Assembly: GCF_001418105.1 (NCBI RefSeq) | Contig: NZ_LIQI01000031.1 | Span: forward strand, 62,001 to 126,000 | Direction: 5' to 3' | Length of the DNA: 64,000 nt | Source: Lacinutrix himadriensis | GTDB taxonomy: Bacteria > Bacteroidota > Bacteroidia > Flavobacteriales > Flavobacteriaceae | Part shown: piece by piece, positions 16,728-26,398 of the stretch | How positions within the stretch are numbered: position 1 is the stretch's first letter | Layout: the number at the start of each line of letters is the position of its first letter | The notes under the pieces: model-generated | What the model was told of the DNA's origin: nothing | Databases searched by the model: none | The model's input: only the letters and a program-made list of their open reading frames with translations | Program-made: the position numbers and the translations under genes

Positions 16728-17467
16728 ATGAAATATTTAATAATCGCACTCTTAACACTTTCAAGTTTTAATTCTTTTGCATCCAATAAAAAAAGTTTTC
16801 CAGCAGATACTACGCAAATAAGCAATGAAAACGTTTTGTATAAAGTTTCACAAGACGACAATTATGTGCACCTTAATATAAGTACGACGGATAAAAAGAC
16901 TGCAATGTCAATAATTAGAAATGGTCTTACCATTTATTATGACATTAAGGGAAAGAAAAAAAAGAATGTCTACGTAAAGTATCCAACTGGTAACGAACCA
17001 AAACAATTTGTGCAAGGTTCACGAAATATGGATCCAAATGTTATAGACTTAAATAGTATATTGAAAAATTACCAGCAGAAGCAGCGTATAGTTCTTTTAA
17101 GGTAAGTCAAAAGTTTAATAAGGACTTAAATAGTTTAGATATTGCGATTAAAACGAAGTATACAAGTTCGAATCAACTATTTGAATTTTCAGTTAAAATT
17201 CCAAAATATAGAATAGCTACACAAGAAAACACTAATTTTTCTAAATTATCCATAGGCGTTGTTACTAATAAAAAAGAAGGATCTATTAGTAAAGACAGAG
17301 GTCAAGGTCAAGACCAAGGAATGCGAAGTGGTGGTGGAGGTCGTGGAAATGGCGGTGGCCGTGGCGGAAATGGAGGAGGTCGTGGCGGAATGAGAGGCCA
17401 AGATGGACAACGATCAGATGCAGGAACAGAAAAGGTAACTGTGGATTTTTGGTTAGATGCCAATTAA
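16728..17467 (+). CDS. Secreted Gly/Arg-rich protein, frame broken by a 1-nt deletion
   Basis: The first frame (16728-17105) gives a signal peptide (residues 1-19, ending SFAS) and a beta-rich domain with NVLYKVSQDDNYVHLNIST. It then turns to nonsense after DLNSI. Shifting by one base at about 17057-17060 restores IEKLPAEAAYSSFKVSQ and stays open to the TAA at 17465, for a full length of about 246 aa. The C-terminal part has a low-complexity tract (about 17305-17400) of GGGRG/NGGGRGG repeats followed by VTVDFWLDAN. I do not recognise the family. The repaired frame is supported by continuous sensible protein on both sides. Confidence 0.7.
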
Positions 17468-17565
17468 ACACACACTCCTTATAAAGGTGTGATTATTTAA
17501 ACGCTTTTATTTATAATATAGGTGATAAACGAAGTTAGCTTGTTTTTTGATAAAGTCAAGTAATA

Positions 17566-17706
17566 AAAAAACCACCTCGAAAGGTGGTTTTTTGTTTCCG
17601 CGAAAGCGAAGAAATTATAGTTTCCATGTATAAGATTTTCACGTCGTTCTTCCTCGCAATAACAAAGAGATTCCCTTTTTTAAGGGAATTACACTTCGCT
17701 TATTTA
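17566..17706 (-). repeat. Duplicated gene-end segment, copy 1
   Basis: It begins with the AACCACC-TCGAAA-GGTGGTT terminator hairpin (17569-17590), then TTTCCGCGAAAGCGAAG. It ends with GAGATTCCC-TTTTTTA-AGGGAAT and CACTTCGCTTATTTAAT, which lead into the 3' end of the 60-aa minus-strand ORF. The same start and end blocks recur at 18349-18463, before the htpG 3' end. Confidence 0.6.
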
Positions 17707-17886
17707 ATCTTTTTTATCTTGTTGTTCTGTTTGAACATGATTATTAGTAACGTTTTTTTCTTCGTTATATATGCCATTAGACATACCAATCATTAGTGCA
17801 GCAAGGACTAAAAAAAGTTTTCTTTTTATCCAATACGCACAATGCTTGGATTTCTCCAAGACGGTTTTATTTTTTTGTTTATACAT
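17704..17886 (-). CDS. Small membrane protein, hypothetical
   Basis: This 60-aa ORF has a basic N-terminus, one hydrophobic segment (about 24-40, LFLVLAALMIGMSNGIY) and a polar tail rich in Asn, Gln and Lys. It is followed on its strand by a terminator-type hairpin at 17569-17590. No family is recognised. The hydrophobic helix and the gene-end arrangement make it plausible, but codon evidence is weak. Confidence 0.4.
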   Translation of the reverse strand: MYKQKNKTVLEKSKHCAYWIKRKLFLVLAALMIGMSNGIYNEEKNVTNNHVQTEQQDKKD

Positions 17887-17949
17887 TCTAGTAATGATAA
17901 AGGGTTATATTTTTTTTATCACGATACTAGCGTAGACAGTAAAACTGTT

Positions 17950-18321
17950 CTAGGCTATAATGTATAAACGGGAATAGGTATTGCTAGAATTAGTTCTTTG
18001 ATGTAAAAAATTACTTTGCGCTATTTTAGAATCTATCTTTTGATAAAGCGCTATGCGTAATTTTAAAAGAATTGAGGTTTGTGTAGAATTCACATCACGT
18101 AGCTTGCGAAATGCAATTCGTGCAATAGATGCTTTTTTAGAAAGTGTTTTTCGACCATAAACATAAAGATTTGCATGTTTAAGGCTACTTTCTTTTCTGA
18201 AGTTTATAAAGGAAACTTGAAACTGTTTATCTGAATGTATAGAAGCATATAAAGGACCTTCATTAACCGTTAAGCCAAAAATTAGCAAGAAGGAAATAAG
18301 ATGTTTTAGATGCTTTTTCAT
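17950..18321 (-). CDS. Hypothetical secreted protein (123 aa)
   Basis: An N-terminal signal peptide (residues 1-27, with LISFLLIFGLTVNEGPLYA) is followed by a basic region rich in Lys, Arg and Ser, ending RLYIIA. No catalytic or binding motif is visible. It lies between the 60-aa ORF and htpG on the same strand. Possibly a small exported protein; it could also be a partly degraded gene. Confidence 0.55.
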   Translation of the reverse strand: MKKHLKHLISFLLIFGLTVNEGPLYASIHSDKQFQVSFINFRKESSLKHANLYVYGRKTLSKKASIARIAFRKLRDVNSTQTSILLKLRIALYQKIDSKIAQSNFLHQRTNSSNTYSRLYIIA

Positions 18322-18348
18322 TATATATACTGCTTCATTATTTAATGA

Positions 18349-18463
18349 AAAACCACCTCGAAAGGTGGTTTTTTGTTTATAAAATTATTGAAAGATTCCT
18401 GCCTTCTTAGGAATGCCAAAGAGATTCCCTATTTCAAGGGAATAGCACTTTGCTTATTTTAAT
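18349..18463 (-). repeat. Duplicated gene-end segment, copy 2
   Basis: It starts with the AACCACC-TCGAAA-GGTGGTT hairpin (18351-18372). A palindrome ATTCCT-gccttctt-AGGAAT (18395-18414) follows, and it ends with GAGATTCCC-TATTTCA-AGGGAAT and CACTTTGCTTATTTTAAT at the htpG stop. Compare 17566-17706. The hairpins probably terminate htpG transcription on the minus strand. Confidence 0.6.
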
Positions 18464-20367
18464 AATTCGTAACTACGTTTTATAAAATTAGTTAACTCTT
18501 CTCCTTTTAATAAACCTTGAGAAAGTCTGGCTAAATCTAAACTTTGCGTAATTAAACGTTCTTGTTTCTTTTTCGTTTTGGTGTTTAAAATTTCATTCAC
18601 CAAGTCCGAATTTACATTGACAATAAGGTTGTGCATTTCTGGCATACTACCAAACATTTGCATGCCGCCACCACCAGTTTGTTGCATCTCTTTCATTCTA
18701 CGCATAAATTCTGGTTGTGTAATCATAAATGGTGTAGCATCGCTATCCATCGCTTCTAATTGTACCATGAATTTTTCAGAAGGAATCGTTTCTTTCAACA
18801 ATTCGTCTAACGTTTTCTTTTCGTCTTCACTTAACTTAGAAATAGTAGTGTCTTCTTTCTTGATTAAATTATCAATATGATCTCCATCTACACGAGCAAA
18901 AGAAATGTTTTCTTTAGCGCTTTCTAATTTCTGAATTAAATGCGAAACGATAGGTGAGTCTAGCATTAATACTTCGTAACCTTTCCCTTTTGCAGCTTCA
19001 ATATAACTGTGTTGTTCGTCTTTGTTAGAAGCATAAAGAAGGATTAATTTACCATCTTTATCGGTTTGGTTTGCTTTTGTTTTGTTGAATAACTCTTCAT
19101 ACGTAAAGAATTTTCCATCTACTGTTGGGTATAATGCAAATGCATCTGCTTTTTCAAAGAATTTATCTTCGGAAAGCATCCCGTATTCAATTACAATTTT
19201 AATATCATCCCACTTTGCTTCAAAATCTTCACGGTTGCTGTTAAACAACGATTTTAATTTATCGGCAACTTTTCTAGTAATGTAAGACGAAATCTTTTTT
19301 ACAGCACCATCTGCTTGTAAGTAAGAACGTGATACGTTTAACGGAATGTCTGGTGAATCAATTACACCACGTAACATGGTTAAAAATTCTGGTACAATAC
19401 CTTCTACATTATCGGTTACATAAACCTGGTTTTGGTATAGTTGAATTTTATCTTTTTGAACGTTTAAATCGTTCGTCATCTTTGGGAAATATAAGATTCC
19501 TGTAAGATTAAAAGGATAGTCTACGTTTAAGTGGATATGGAATAATGGATCTTCAAATTGTGAAGGGTATAATTCGCGATAAAATTCGGTGTATGCTTCA
19601 TCATCTAAATCTGCTGGTTGTTTTGTCCAAGCTGGATTCGGATTATTGATAATGTTATCTACCGTGATTTTTTTCTGAGGTTCTGTAGTTTCTTTACCTT
19701 CCGCATCTTTTGTAGTTGCTGGAGTGTGCTCTGGATCATTAATTTCCTTCGTTCCAAATTTAATTGGAATAGGCATAAACTTGTTATACTTATAAAGTAA
19801 CGTGCTAATTCTAGCTTCTTCTAAAAACTCTGTAGAGTCTTCTGCAATATGAAGAATAATTTCTGTTCCTCTATCTTGTTTATCCGATTCTGTTAAAGTA
19901 AATTCAGGAGAACCATCACAAGTCCAATGTGCAGTAGTGGTTCCTTCTTTATGCGATTTTGTAAGAATTTCTACTTTTTCAGCTACCATAAAGGCAGAGT
20001 AAAAACCTAATCCGAAGTGTCCAATAATTCCAGAATCTTTTGCAGCATCTTTATAGTTATCTAAAAATTCTTCAGCACCAGAAAAAGCAATTTGGTTAAT
20101 GTATTTTTCAACCTCTTCTGCAGTCATTCCTAAACCTTGATCAATAATGTGAAGTTTTTTTCCTTCTTTATCAATTTTTACTTCAATTTTAGGGTTTCCG
20201 TATTCCGACTTAGATTCACCAATACTTGTTAAATGCTTCAGTTTTAAAGTGGCATCTGTTCCATTACTGATTAGCTCACGTAAAAATATTTCGTGATCAC
20301 TGTATAAAAATTTCTTGATTAAAGGGAAGATGTTTTCTACCGAAACATTAATTTTTCCTTTTGACAT
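18454..20367 (-). CDS. htpG: Molecular chaperone HtpG (Hsp90)
   Basis: This 637-aa cytosolic Hsp90 has the normal length for the family. The N-terminal GHKL ATPase domain has ELISNGTDAT (Mg-ATP Asn), IDQGLGMT and GHFGLGFYSAFMVAE. The middle domain has the PLNVSRSYLQ motif, whose Arg contacts ATP gamma-phosphate. The C-terminal dimerisation domain ends at a leucine-rich helix; there is no eukaryotic MEEVD tail. An unusual feature is a charged insert (EHTPATTKDAEGKETTEPQK) about residue 210-230. The TGTCAGTTTGTCA motif lies about 135 bp upstream. Confidence 0.97.
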   Translation of the reverse strand: MSKGKINVSVENIFPLIKKFLYSDHEIFLRELISNGTDATLKLKHLTSIGESKSEYGNPKIEVKIDKEGKKLHIIDQGLGMTAEEVEKYINQIAFSGAEEFLDNYKDAAKDSGIIGHFGLGFYSAFMVAEKVEILTKSHKEGTTTAHWTCDGSPEFTLTESDKQDRGTEIILHIAEDSTEFLEEARISTLLYKYNKFMPIPIKFGTKEINDPEHTPATTKDAEGKETTEPQKKITVDNIINNPNPAWTKQPADLDDEAYTEFYRELYPSQFEDPLFHIHLNVDYPFNLTGILYFPKMTNDLNVQKDKIQLYQNQVYVTDNVEGIVPEFLTMLRGVIDSPDIPLNVSRSYLQADGAVKKISSYITRKVADKLKSLFNSNREDFEAKWDDIKIVIEYGMLSEDKFFEKADAFALYPTVDGKFFTYEELFNKTKANQTDKDGKLILLYASNKDEQHSYIEAAKGKGYEVLMLDSPIVSHLIQKLESAKENISFARVDGDHIDNLIKKEDTTISKLSEDEKKTLDELLKETIPSEKFMVQLEAMDSDATPFMITQPEFMRRMKEMQQTGGGGMQMFGSMPEMHNLIVNVNSDLVNEILNTKTKKKQERLITQSLDLARLSQGLLKGEELTNFIKRSYELLK

Positions 20368-20501
20368 AGTTTATTATTTTATTTTGTCTATTTGAACGCA
20401 ATAGAGATGTTTTTTAACCCTCAATGGTGTACATCAGACAGATTTGTTAAATATTTATTCTGAAAAGATAATAGACAACAAAAATGCCAATACTTTAAAA
20501 G

Positions 20502-20514
20502 TGACAAACTGACA
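20502..20514 (-). promoter_or_regulatory. Stress-type motif upstream of htpG
   Basis: On the htpG strand this reads TGTCAGTTTGTCA and matches 10 of 13 positions of TGTCAATCTGACA before hsp20. Its function is inferred only from the shared position upstream of two chaperone genes. Confidence 0.35.
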
Positions 20515-20583
20515 TCATGAAATAAAACTTTATAACTAGAAATAAGGAATAATAGCTTTAATTTTATAAAAAACGAATCTATA

Positions 20584-22149
20584 GTGAATTTAGAATACGA
20601 TTATGTGATTATTGGAAGTGGCTTTGGAGGATCGGTAAGTGCTTTACGACTTTCTGAAAAAGGCTATAAGGTTTTGGTCATTGAAAAAGGAAAATGGTTT
20701 GCAGGTAACGACTTCCCGAAAACGAATTGGAATTTAAAAAAATGGCTTTGGGAACCTAAGGCTAGTCTGCACGGTATTTTTAAAATGACCTTTTTAAATC
20801 ATGTTACTGTGCTTTCTGGTGTTGGTGTTGGCGGTGGATCTTTAGTGTATGCGAATACCTTACCAATTCCTAAAACAGATTTTTTTAATACAGGAAGTTG
20901 GGCAAATTTAAAGGATTGGGAAAAAGACTTAAAACCTTTTTATGATACTGCACACAAAATGTTAGGAGCAGCCACCAATCCCAAATTATATGAATCGGAT
21001 GTATTAATTAAAGACCTTGCCAAAGATATTGGTAAAGAAGCGCATTTTGAAGCTCCAAAAGTTGCCGTATATTTTGGAGAAGCAGGAAAGAAAGTAGCAG
21101 ATCCTTACTTTAATGGTAAAGGTCCTGATAGAACGGGTTGTGTGTTTTGTGGGGCTTGTATGACCGGTTGTAGATACAATGCTAAAAATACCTTAGATAA
21201 AAATTACTTGCATTTAGCACAGCAATTAGGCGCTAAAATTATAGCCGAAAAAGAAGTTTTTAATGTGTCGCCTTTAGGAAACGAGGATGGTTCTGATGGT
21301 TATAAAATAGAATATAAATCGAGTATAGGTAAAAAAAGTAAAGCAAGTGTAACCACCAAAGGCGTGATTTTTTCAGGAGGTGTGATGGGGACGGTTCCTT
21401 TATTATTAAAACTGAAGGGATCTACATTACCAAATTTATCAGACGCGGTTGGAAAAAATATTAGAACGAATAATGAGTCTTTATTATTAATCACTTCTAC
21501 AGATAAAAACCCGAAAGACTTTTCCAAAGGAATTGCTATCGGTTCTATTTTACATACCGATGAGAATAGTCATCTAGAACCAGTTCGTTATGGAGAAGGT
21601 TCTGGATTTTCAAAAGTATTAACGGTGCCAACCATTCATAATAAGTTTGCGATTTTTCGATTTCTCGGAATTATAGGATTGTTTTTTAAGCAACCGTCTC
21701 GACTTTTTAAAACCATCTTTTCTAAAAATTATGCAAAGCGAACTACCATTCTGTTGTTTATGCAAACCTTAGATAGTACACTGCAAATTAAACTAGGAAG
21801 GTTTACCAAAATGAAAACCGTTACGGAGTCCGGACCAAAGCCAAGTGCTTTTATTCCGGAAGCGATGGAGATAGGAAAAAAGGTAGCTAAAAAAGTAAAC
21901 GGAATTCCCTATGCTAATTTTACAGATTCTTTATTAGGAACACCAACAACGGCACATATATTAGGTGGCGCTGTGATGGCCGAAAATGCTTCTAAAGGAG
22001 TGATTGATACATATAATAATGTTTTTGGTTATAAAAATATGTTGGTTTGTGATGGCGCTATGATTTCTGCTAATCCCGGCGTAAATCCGTCCTTATCCAT
22101 TACCGCAATTTCAGAACATGCTATTAGTAAAATAGAAGCTAAAGTTTAA
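20584..22149 (+). CDS. GMC family oxidoreductase (cholesterol-oxidase-like)
   Basis: A GTG start gives 521 aa; the FAD motif begins at once: YDYVIIGSGFGGSVSALRLS. Further family motifs are VLSGVGVGGGSLVYANTL and the C-terminal LGGAVMAENASKGVID plus DGAMISANPGVNPSLSITA. The family oxidises alcohols or sterol-like substrates with FAD. A Cys cluster GCVFCGACMTGC near residue 185-195 has the C-x2-C-x2-C-x3-C spacing of a ferredoxin-type site and is seen in this subfamily. No signal peptide is present. The substrate is unknown. It is divergent from htpG. Confidence 0.85.
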   Translation: MNLEYDYVIIGSGFGGSVSALRLSEKGYKVLVIEKGKWFAGNDFPKTNWNLKKWLWEPKASLHGIFKMTFLNHVTVLSGVGVGGGSLVYANTLPIPKTDFFNTGSWANLKDWEKDLKPFYDTAHKMLGAATNPKLYESDVLIKDLAKDIGKEAHFEAPKVAVYFGEAGKKVADPYFNGKGPDRTGCVFCGACMTGCRYNAKNTLDKNYLHLAQQLGAKIIAEKEVFNVSPLGNEDGSDGYKIEYKSSIGKKSKASVTTKGVIFSGGVMGTVPLLLKLKGSTLPNLSDAVGKNIRTNNESLLLITSTDKNPKDFSKGIAIGSILHTDENSHLEPVRYGEGSGFSKVLTVPTIHNKFAIFRFLGIIGLFFKQPSRLFKTIFSKNYAKRTTILLFMQTLDSTLQIKLGRFTKMKTVTESGPKPSAFIPEAMEIGKKVAKKVNGIPYANFTDSLLGTPTTAHILGGAVMAENASKGVIDTYNNVFGYKNMLVCDGAMISANPGVNPSLSITAISEHAISKIEAKV

Positions 22150-22352
22150 AGAAATACGAATGGTCATTAATAACTTCACGCTGAGCCTATTCTATGACTT
22201 ATTAAGGGGTTTCTATTTTTAGAATCTGTTTTTGTTAAATTCATATTAAAGATTAATTATTATGAGAATACTACTTTTAATGATTAAATTGCGGGACCTA
22301 AAATTGTTATATTAACAATAAAAATGGATTTAGATTTTTAATTAATAGCACT

Positions 22353-23363
22353 ATGTATAATTCTAAAATAATAGGACTTGGTTACTACGTTCCTGATAAT
22401 ATAGTTACAAACGACGATTTGTCTAAAATAATGGACACGGACGATGCTTGGATTCAAGAACGAACAGGAATAAAAGAAAGACGTTGGGTCAAAGATGGTT
22501 CTGATGATACTACAGCAACTATGGGAGTGAAAGCTGCTAAGATTGCTATAGAACGCGCAGGAATTGATAAAGACGATATTGACTTTATTGTTTTTGCAAC
22601 CTTAAGTCCAGATATGTATTTTCCTGGTCCAGGAGTACAAGTACAACATGCTTTAGATATTAAAACGGTTGGTGCATTAGATGTAAGAAACCAATGTTCG
22701 GGATTTGTATATGCTATTGCTGTTGCAGATAATTTTATTAAAACAGGAATGTATAAAAATGTTCTTGTAATTGGTAGTGAATTGCATTCTCGTGGTTTAG
22801 ATAAAACTACAAGAGGAAGAGGCGTTTCGGTGATATTTGGTGATGGAGCAGGAGCAGCAATTTTAACTAGAGAAGAAGATACTACTAAGGGTATATTGTC
22901 TACACATTTACATAGTCAAGGAGAACATGCCGAAGAATTGGCACTAGTTGCACCAGGAATGGGAAAACGTTGGGTTACTGATATTTTAGCCGATAATGAT
23001 CCTAACGATGAAAGTTATTACCCGCACATGAACGGACAATTTGTATTTAAAAATGCAGTGGTTCGTTTTAGCGAAGTGATTATGGAAGGTTTAGAGAAAA
23101 ACGGATTAGCCAAAGAAGCAATAGATATGTTAATTCCGCATCAAGCGAATTTACGTATTGCACAATTTATTCAGAAGAAATTTAGCTTACGTGACGATCA
23201 AGTTTTTAATAATATTCAAAAATACGGAAACACAACAGCTGCATCTATCCCAATAGCTTTAACGGAAGCTTGGGAAGAAGGAAAAATAAAAGAAGGTGAT
23301 ACGGTAGTACTTGCTGCTTTTGGTAGTGGTTTTACTTGGGGAAGTGTAATTATAAAATGGTAA
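22353..23363 (+). CDS. 3-oxoacyl-ACP synthase III (FabH family)
   Basis: This 336-aa thiolase-fold enzyme condenses an acyl-CoA starter with malonyl-ACP. The catalytic triad is visible: Cys115 in RNQCSGF, His in IPHQANLRI and Asn in YGNTTAASIP. N-terminal YVPDNIVTNDDL and WIQERTGIKERRW are also typical. A loop between GILSTHLHSQGEHAEE and YYPHMNGQFVFKNAV is longer than in E. coli FabH, suggesting a different acyl pocket. Since it is not next to other fab genes, it could serve a special starter unit rather than the main pathway. Confidence 0.88.
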   Translation: MYNSKIIGLGYYVPDNIVTNDDLSKIMDTDDAWIQERTGIKERRWVKDGSDDTTATMGVKAAKIAIERAGIDKDDIDFIVFATLSPDMYFPGPGVQVQHALDIKTVGALDVRNQCSGFVYAIAVADNFIKTGMYKNVLVIGSELHSRGLDKTTRGRGVSVIFGDGAGAAILTREEDTTKGILSTHLHSQGEHAEELALVAPGMGKRWVTDILADNDPNDESYYPHMNGQFVFKNAVVRFSEVIMEGLEKNGLAKEAIDMLIPHQANLRIAQFIQKKFSLRDDQVFNNIQKYGNTTAASIPIALTEAWEEGKIKEGDTVVLAAFGSGFTWGSVIIKW

Positions 23364-23364
23364 A

Positions 23365-23384
23365 ATCCCTGCAAATACAGGAAT
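23365..23384. repeat. ATTCCTGC-type palindrome after fabH
   Basis: This is a degenerate copy of the ATTCCTGC-gaag-GCAGGAAT palindrome, 2 bp after the FabH stop and followed by CTCA. Other copies lie at 18395, 28933 and 43498. Confidence 0.5.
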
Positions 23385-23436
23385 CTCATATAGAATCCCA
23401 AAAAAAATAATTTAGGTCTTCATTGGAAGCCATAAA

Positions 23437-23470
23437 AAAAATCCGAAAACTTAGCAATTTCGGATTTTTT
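23437..23470 (+). terminator. Intrinsic terminator downstream of fabH
   Basis: AAAATCCGAAA and TTTCGGATTTT form a stem with an 8-10 nt loop and a T run. Confidence 0.75.
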
Positions 23471-23881
23471 CTTATTGTTAATGTATAGATAACAATAACT
23501 TCAATTAGTATATTTTATTAAAAGACTAATTCAAACATAATATAATAGTTGGTAGTTGTTTTGGTTAAACGTAGTTTATTTTGTTTTATTGTGTTGATTT
23601 TCAATATTTAACGAATTTTAACATAATTAGATATATAATAAATAGCATTCTGTATAAATAATAAAAAACAAAAACCCAAAGCAATGACACTTTGGGTTTT
23701 CTTCATTTAATAACCAAACATTAACACTAACCATCAACTATTATGAAGGTTATTAAATTTTGTTTTTATGCTTTATATAGCAATCTTTATGTTCTAATAA
23801 AGGTTGTTAGTTTGTATTACTATAGACGACTATTTTTATAACTTGTTACTTTTTAAATAATACTTAACAGCATTTTAACAC
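23471..23881. other. Gene-free interval with one hairpin
   Basis: About 410 bp with no supported gene. A strong hairpin AAAACCCAAAG / CTTTGGGTTTT lies at 23670-23701. Downstream of it, at 23706-23742, a C/A-rich stretch runs to an ATG at 23743 that opens a 32-codon frame. This looks like the 5' untranslated region of a lost or very small gene. No promoter or RNA family could be assigned. Confidence 0.4.
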
Positions 23882-24244
23882 ATGAATAAAAAAACCTTAG
23901 TATTTGGCGCTTCTTTAAAACCAATTAGATATTCTAATATGGCTTTACGAAAACTAGTGAACTACAACCATGAAACCGTTGCGTTTGGTATGAAAGCAGG
24001 CGAAGAATCTGGAGTGGTTATAGATACTGTTTTAAAGCAATATGAAGGATTAGATACGGTGACTTTATATGTAAATCCAACACGCCAAAAGGCGTATTAT
24101 AACTATATAATATCTTTAAAACCTAATCGTGTGATTTTTAATCCAGGAACTGAAAATCCTGAGTTTTATGCCGTGTTAAAAGAAAATAATATTGCTTTTG
24201 AAGAAGCTTGTACCTTGGTTTTGCTTTCTACGAATCAATATTAA
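23882..24244 (+). CDS. CoA-binding domain protein
   Basis: This 120-aa single-domain protein starts KKTLVFGASLKPIRYSNMA, the nucleotide-binding loop and first helix of a Rossmann-type CoA-binding domain, and ends in a beta strand EEACTLVLLS. The conserved NPTRQK and FNPGTENPEF segments match the YccU-like CoA-binding family. Its role is unknown. It converges with the symporter gene, 8 bp apart. Confidence 0.8.
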   Translation: MNKKTLVFGASLKPIRYSNMALRKLVNYNHETVAFGMKAGEESGVVIDTVLKQYEGLDTVTLYVNPTRQKAYYNYIISLKPNRVIFNPGTENPEFYAVLKENNIAFEEACTLVLLSTNQY

Positions 24245-24251
24245 TTGGGAG

Positions 24252-25688
24252 TTATTTTTTCTTAATAAGAAATAATCCTAGAAAGGTTAAGAATCCATTT
24301 AAAATTAGAATAAAGAAACCAAATTCAAAGCCAAACCATTTTAAACTATTCACACTTATTATATAAGATAGGATAGGAGAAAGTATGGCAATAATTGGTA
24401 CCAGTTTATCTTTCACTTGCCATTTGGTAAATAGGCCAAAAGCATACAATCCTAAAAGAGGACCATAGGTGTAACCCGCAAAAACAAAGAGTTTAGCAAT
24501 AACACTTGCATCTTTAATAATATACTTAAAAGAAACAATTACAAGTATTAAAACCAAAGAGATTAGTATGTGGATGCGCTTTCTTATTTGTACCTGTTTC
24601 TCCGGGCTATGTTTCTTTTCAATGTCTAAAATATCAATACTAAAAGAAGTCGTTAAAGAGGTTAAAGCAGAATCTGCACTACTATATGCTGCAGCAATTA
24701 ATCCTAATAAGAAAAACGCAAAAACACCAATGCCTAAGTGGTTTTTAGCTAATAAAGGAAATAAATCGTCTTTATGTGCATCAATACCATTCTGTTGTGC
24801 GTAAACCGTTAATAATAATCCTAAGCTTAAAAAGATAAAGTTTACAACCGTTAAAACAATAGTAAACCAAAACATGTTTTTTTGTGCATCTTTCAGTGTC
24901 TTACAAGTTAGGTTTTTTTGCATCATGTCTTGATCTAAGCCAGTCATTACAATGGCTATAAATGCTCCAGAAATAAATTGTTTCCAAAAGTAGTTTCCAG
25001 ATTTAAAATCGTCAAAAAAGAAAGTTTTACTCAAATCACTATCTAGTACAAAGCTTAGTGCGTTGCTTCCGTTTAAATCTAATGCATCACTAACAAAATA
25101 GATAGCAACACCAACAGCAACAAGCATAAATAAGGTTTGTAATGTATCTGTCCAAACAATCGTTTTTATTCCAGATTTAAAGGTGTACAGCCAAATTAGA
25201 AGTACCGTAATGGTAACGGTTTGCCAGAATTCTATGCCTAATTCATCAAACAAAATGATTTGTAAAACGTTAGCAACTAGAAATAATCTAAAACTTGCAC
25301 CAATAACTCTAGAGATTATAAAAAAGGAAGCTCCTGTTTTATACGAATAATTACCAAAGCGTTCCTCTAAATAAGTGTAAATAGAAGTTAGATTCAATTT
25401 ATAATATAAAGGAAGTAAAACAGTACCAATTACAGCGTAGCCAACAATGTATCCTAAAACGACTTGCATGTAGCTAAATTGTGAAGCTTCAATCCAACCA
25501 GGAACCGAAATAAAGGTTACTCCAGAAAGCGAAGCGCCAATCATACCAAAAGCAACTACATACCACGGAGACTGTTTGTTTCCTTTAAAAAAAGCATCGT
25601 TTCCAGATTTTTTTCCAGTTAAATATGAGATTAAAATAAGTACGCCAAAATAGGCTGCAATGAGTAAAATAATTTGTGTAGCTGACAT
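24252..25688 (-). CDS. Sodium:solute symporter family protein
   Basis: The 478-aa protein has about 13 hydrophobic helices, the size and layout of the SSS family. The [18 protein letters not shown] segment and the [22 protein letters not shown] segment correspond to the Na+-binding TM1 and TM8 regions. It sits in the inner membrane and couples Na+ entry to solute uptake. The solute cannot be read from sequence; flavobacterial homologues are usually unassigned. It diverges from recR with about 80 bp between. Confidence 0.9.
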   Translation of the reverse strand: MSATQIILLIAAYFGVLILISYLTGKKSGNDAFFKGNKQSPWYVVAFGMIGASLSGVTFISVPGWIEASQFSYMQVVLGYIVGYAVIGTVLLPLYYKLNLTSIYTYLEERFGNYSYKTGASFFIISRVIGASFRLFLVANVLQIILFDELGIEFWQTVTITVLLIWLYTFKSGIKTIVWTDTLQTLFMLVAVGVAIYFVSDALDLNGSNALSFVLDSDLSKTFFFDDFKSGNYFWKQFISGAFIAIVMTGLDQDMMQKNLTCKTLKDAQKNMFWFTIVLTVVNFIFLSLGLLLTVYAQQNGIDAHKDDLFPLLAKNHLGIGVFAFFLLGLIAAAYSSADSALTSLTTSFSIDILDIEKKHSPEKQVQIRKRIHILISLVLILVIVSFKYIIKDASVIAKLFVFAGYTYGPLLGLYAFGLFTKWQVKDKLVPIIAILSPILSYIISVNSLKWFGFEFGFFILILNGFLTFLGLFLIKKK

Positions 25689-25770
25689 GAAATTTATTTA
25701 AAGTAGGCAAAATACAAATTACTTTAACAGATACTCAAACAAGTTGATAATAAATATTAAATTCGCAACC

Positions 25771-26388
25771 ATGGAATTTTCTTCAAAATTATTAGAAAGC
25801 GCAGTAAACGAAATGTCACAATTACCAGGAATTGGTAAACGTACGGCATTGCGTTTGGTTTTGCATTTGTTAAGACAGCCAGAGGAGCAAACTCTAAAGC
25901 TGTCTAACGCATTAGAAAATATGCGTTCTAATATTAAATTTTGTAAATCTTGTAATAATATTAGTGATGTAGATTTGTGCGAAATATGCGCAAATCCGCA
26001 TAGAAATAAAGAATTAATTTGTGTTGTAGAAGATGTTAAAGACGTTATGGCAATAGAAAACACAAGTTCTTTTAGAGGTTTGTATCATGTGTTAGGTGGA
26101 AAAATTTCGCCAATGGATGGTGTTGGCCCTCATGATTTAAACGTGACTTCGTTAGTAGAAAAAGTGAAATTAGGAGAAGTAAAAGAACTTATTTTTGCAT
26201 TAAGTTCTACAATGGAAGGAGATACCACTAACTTTTATATCTTTAAACAAATTCAAGATTATAATATAGTAACCTCTACCATTGCTCGCGGGATTTCGGT
26301 AGGAGATGAACTAGAATATGCAGATGAAATCACACTTGGAAGAAGTATTATTAATAGAATTCCGTTTGAAGCTTCTTTAAAATCTTAA
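25771..26388 (+). CDS. recR: Recombination protein RecR
   Basis: The start chosen is the ATG at 25771 (205 aa, the family length); an in-frame TTG 27 nt upstream adds nothing conserved. A helix-hairpin-helix [13 protein letters not shown] is followed by a zinc finger of four Cys (CKSC…CEIC) and a Toprim domain with [14 protein letters not shown] and [13 protein letters not shown]. RecR works with RecO to load RecA at single-strand gaps. The GT2 gene follows 10 bp later, probably in one transcript. Confidence 0.95.
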   Translation: MEFSSKLLESAVNEMSQLPGIGKRTALRLVLHLLRQPEEQTLKLSNALENMRSNIKFCKSCNNISDVDLCEICANPHRNKELICVVEDVKDVMAIENTSSFRGLYHVLGGKISPMDGVGPHDLNVTSLVEKVKLGEVKELIFALSSTMEGDTTNFYIFKQIQDYNIVTSTIARGISVGDELEYADEITLGRSIINRIPFEASLKS

Positions 26389-26398
26389 CTTTTCGTAT

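Noticed and set aside
17286-17471. Minus-strand His/Leu-rich ORF
   Set aside because: It is the antisense of the Gly/Arg-rich coding tract and has composition explained by that repeat.
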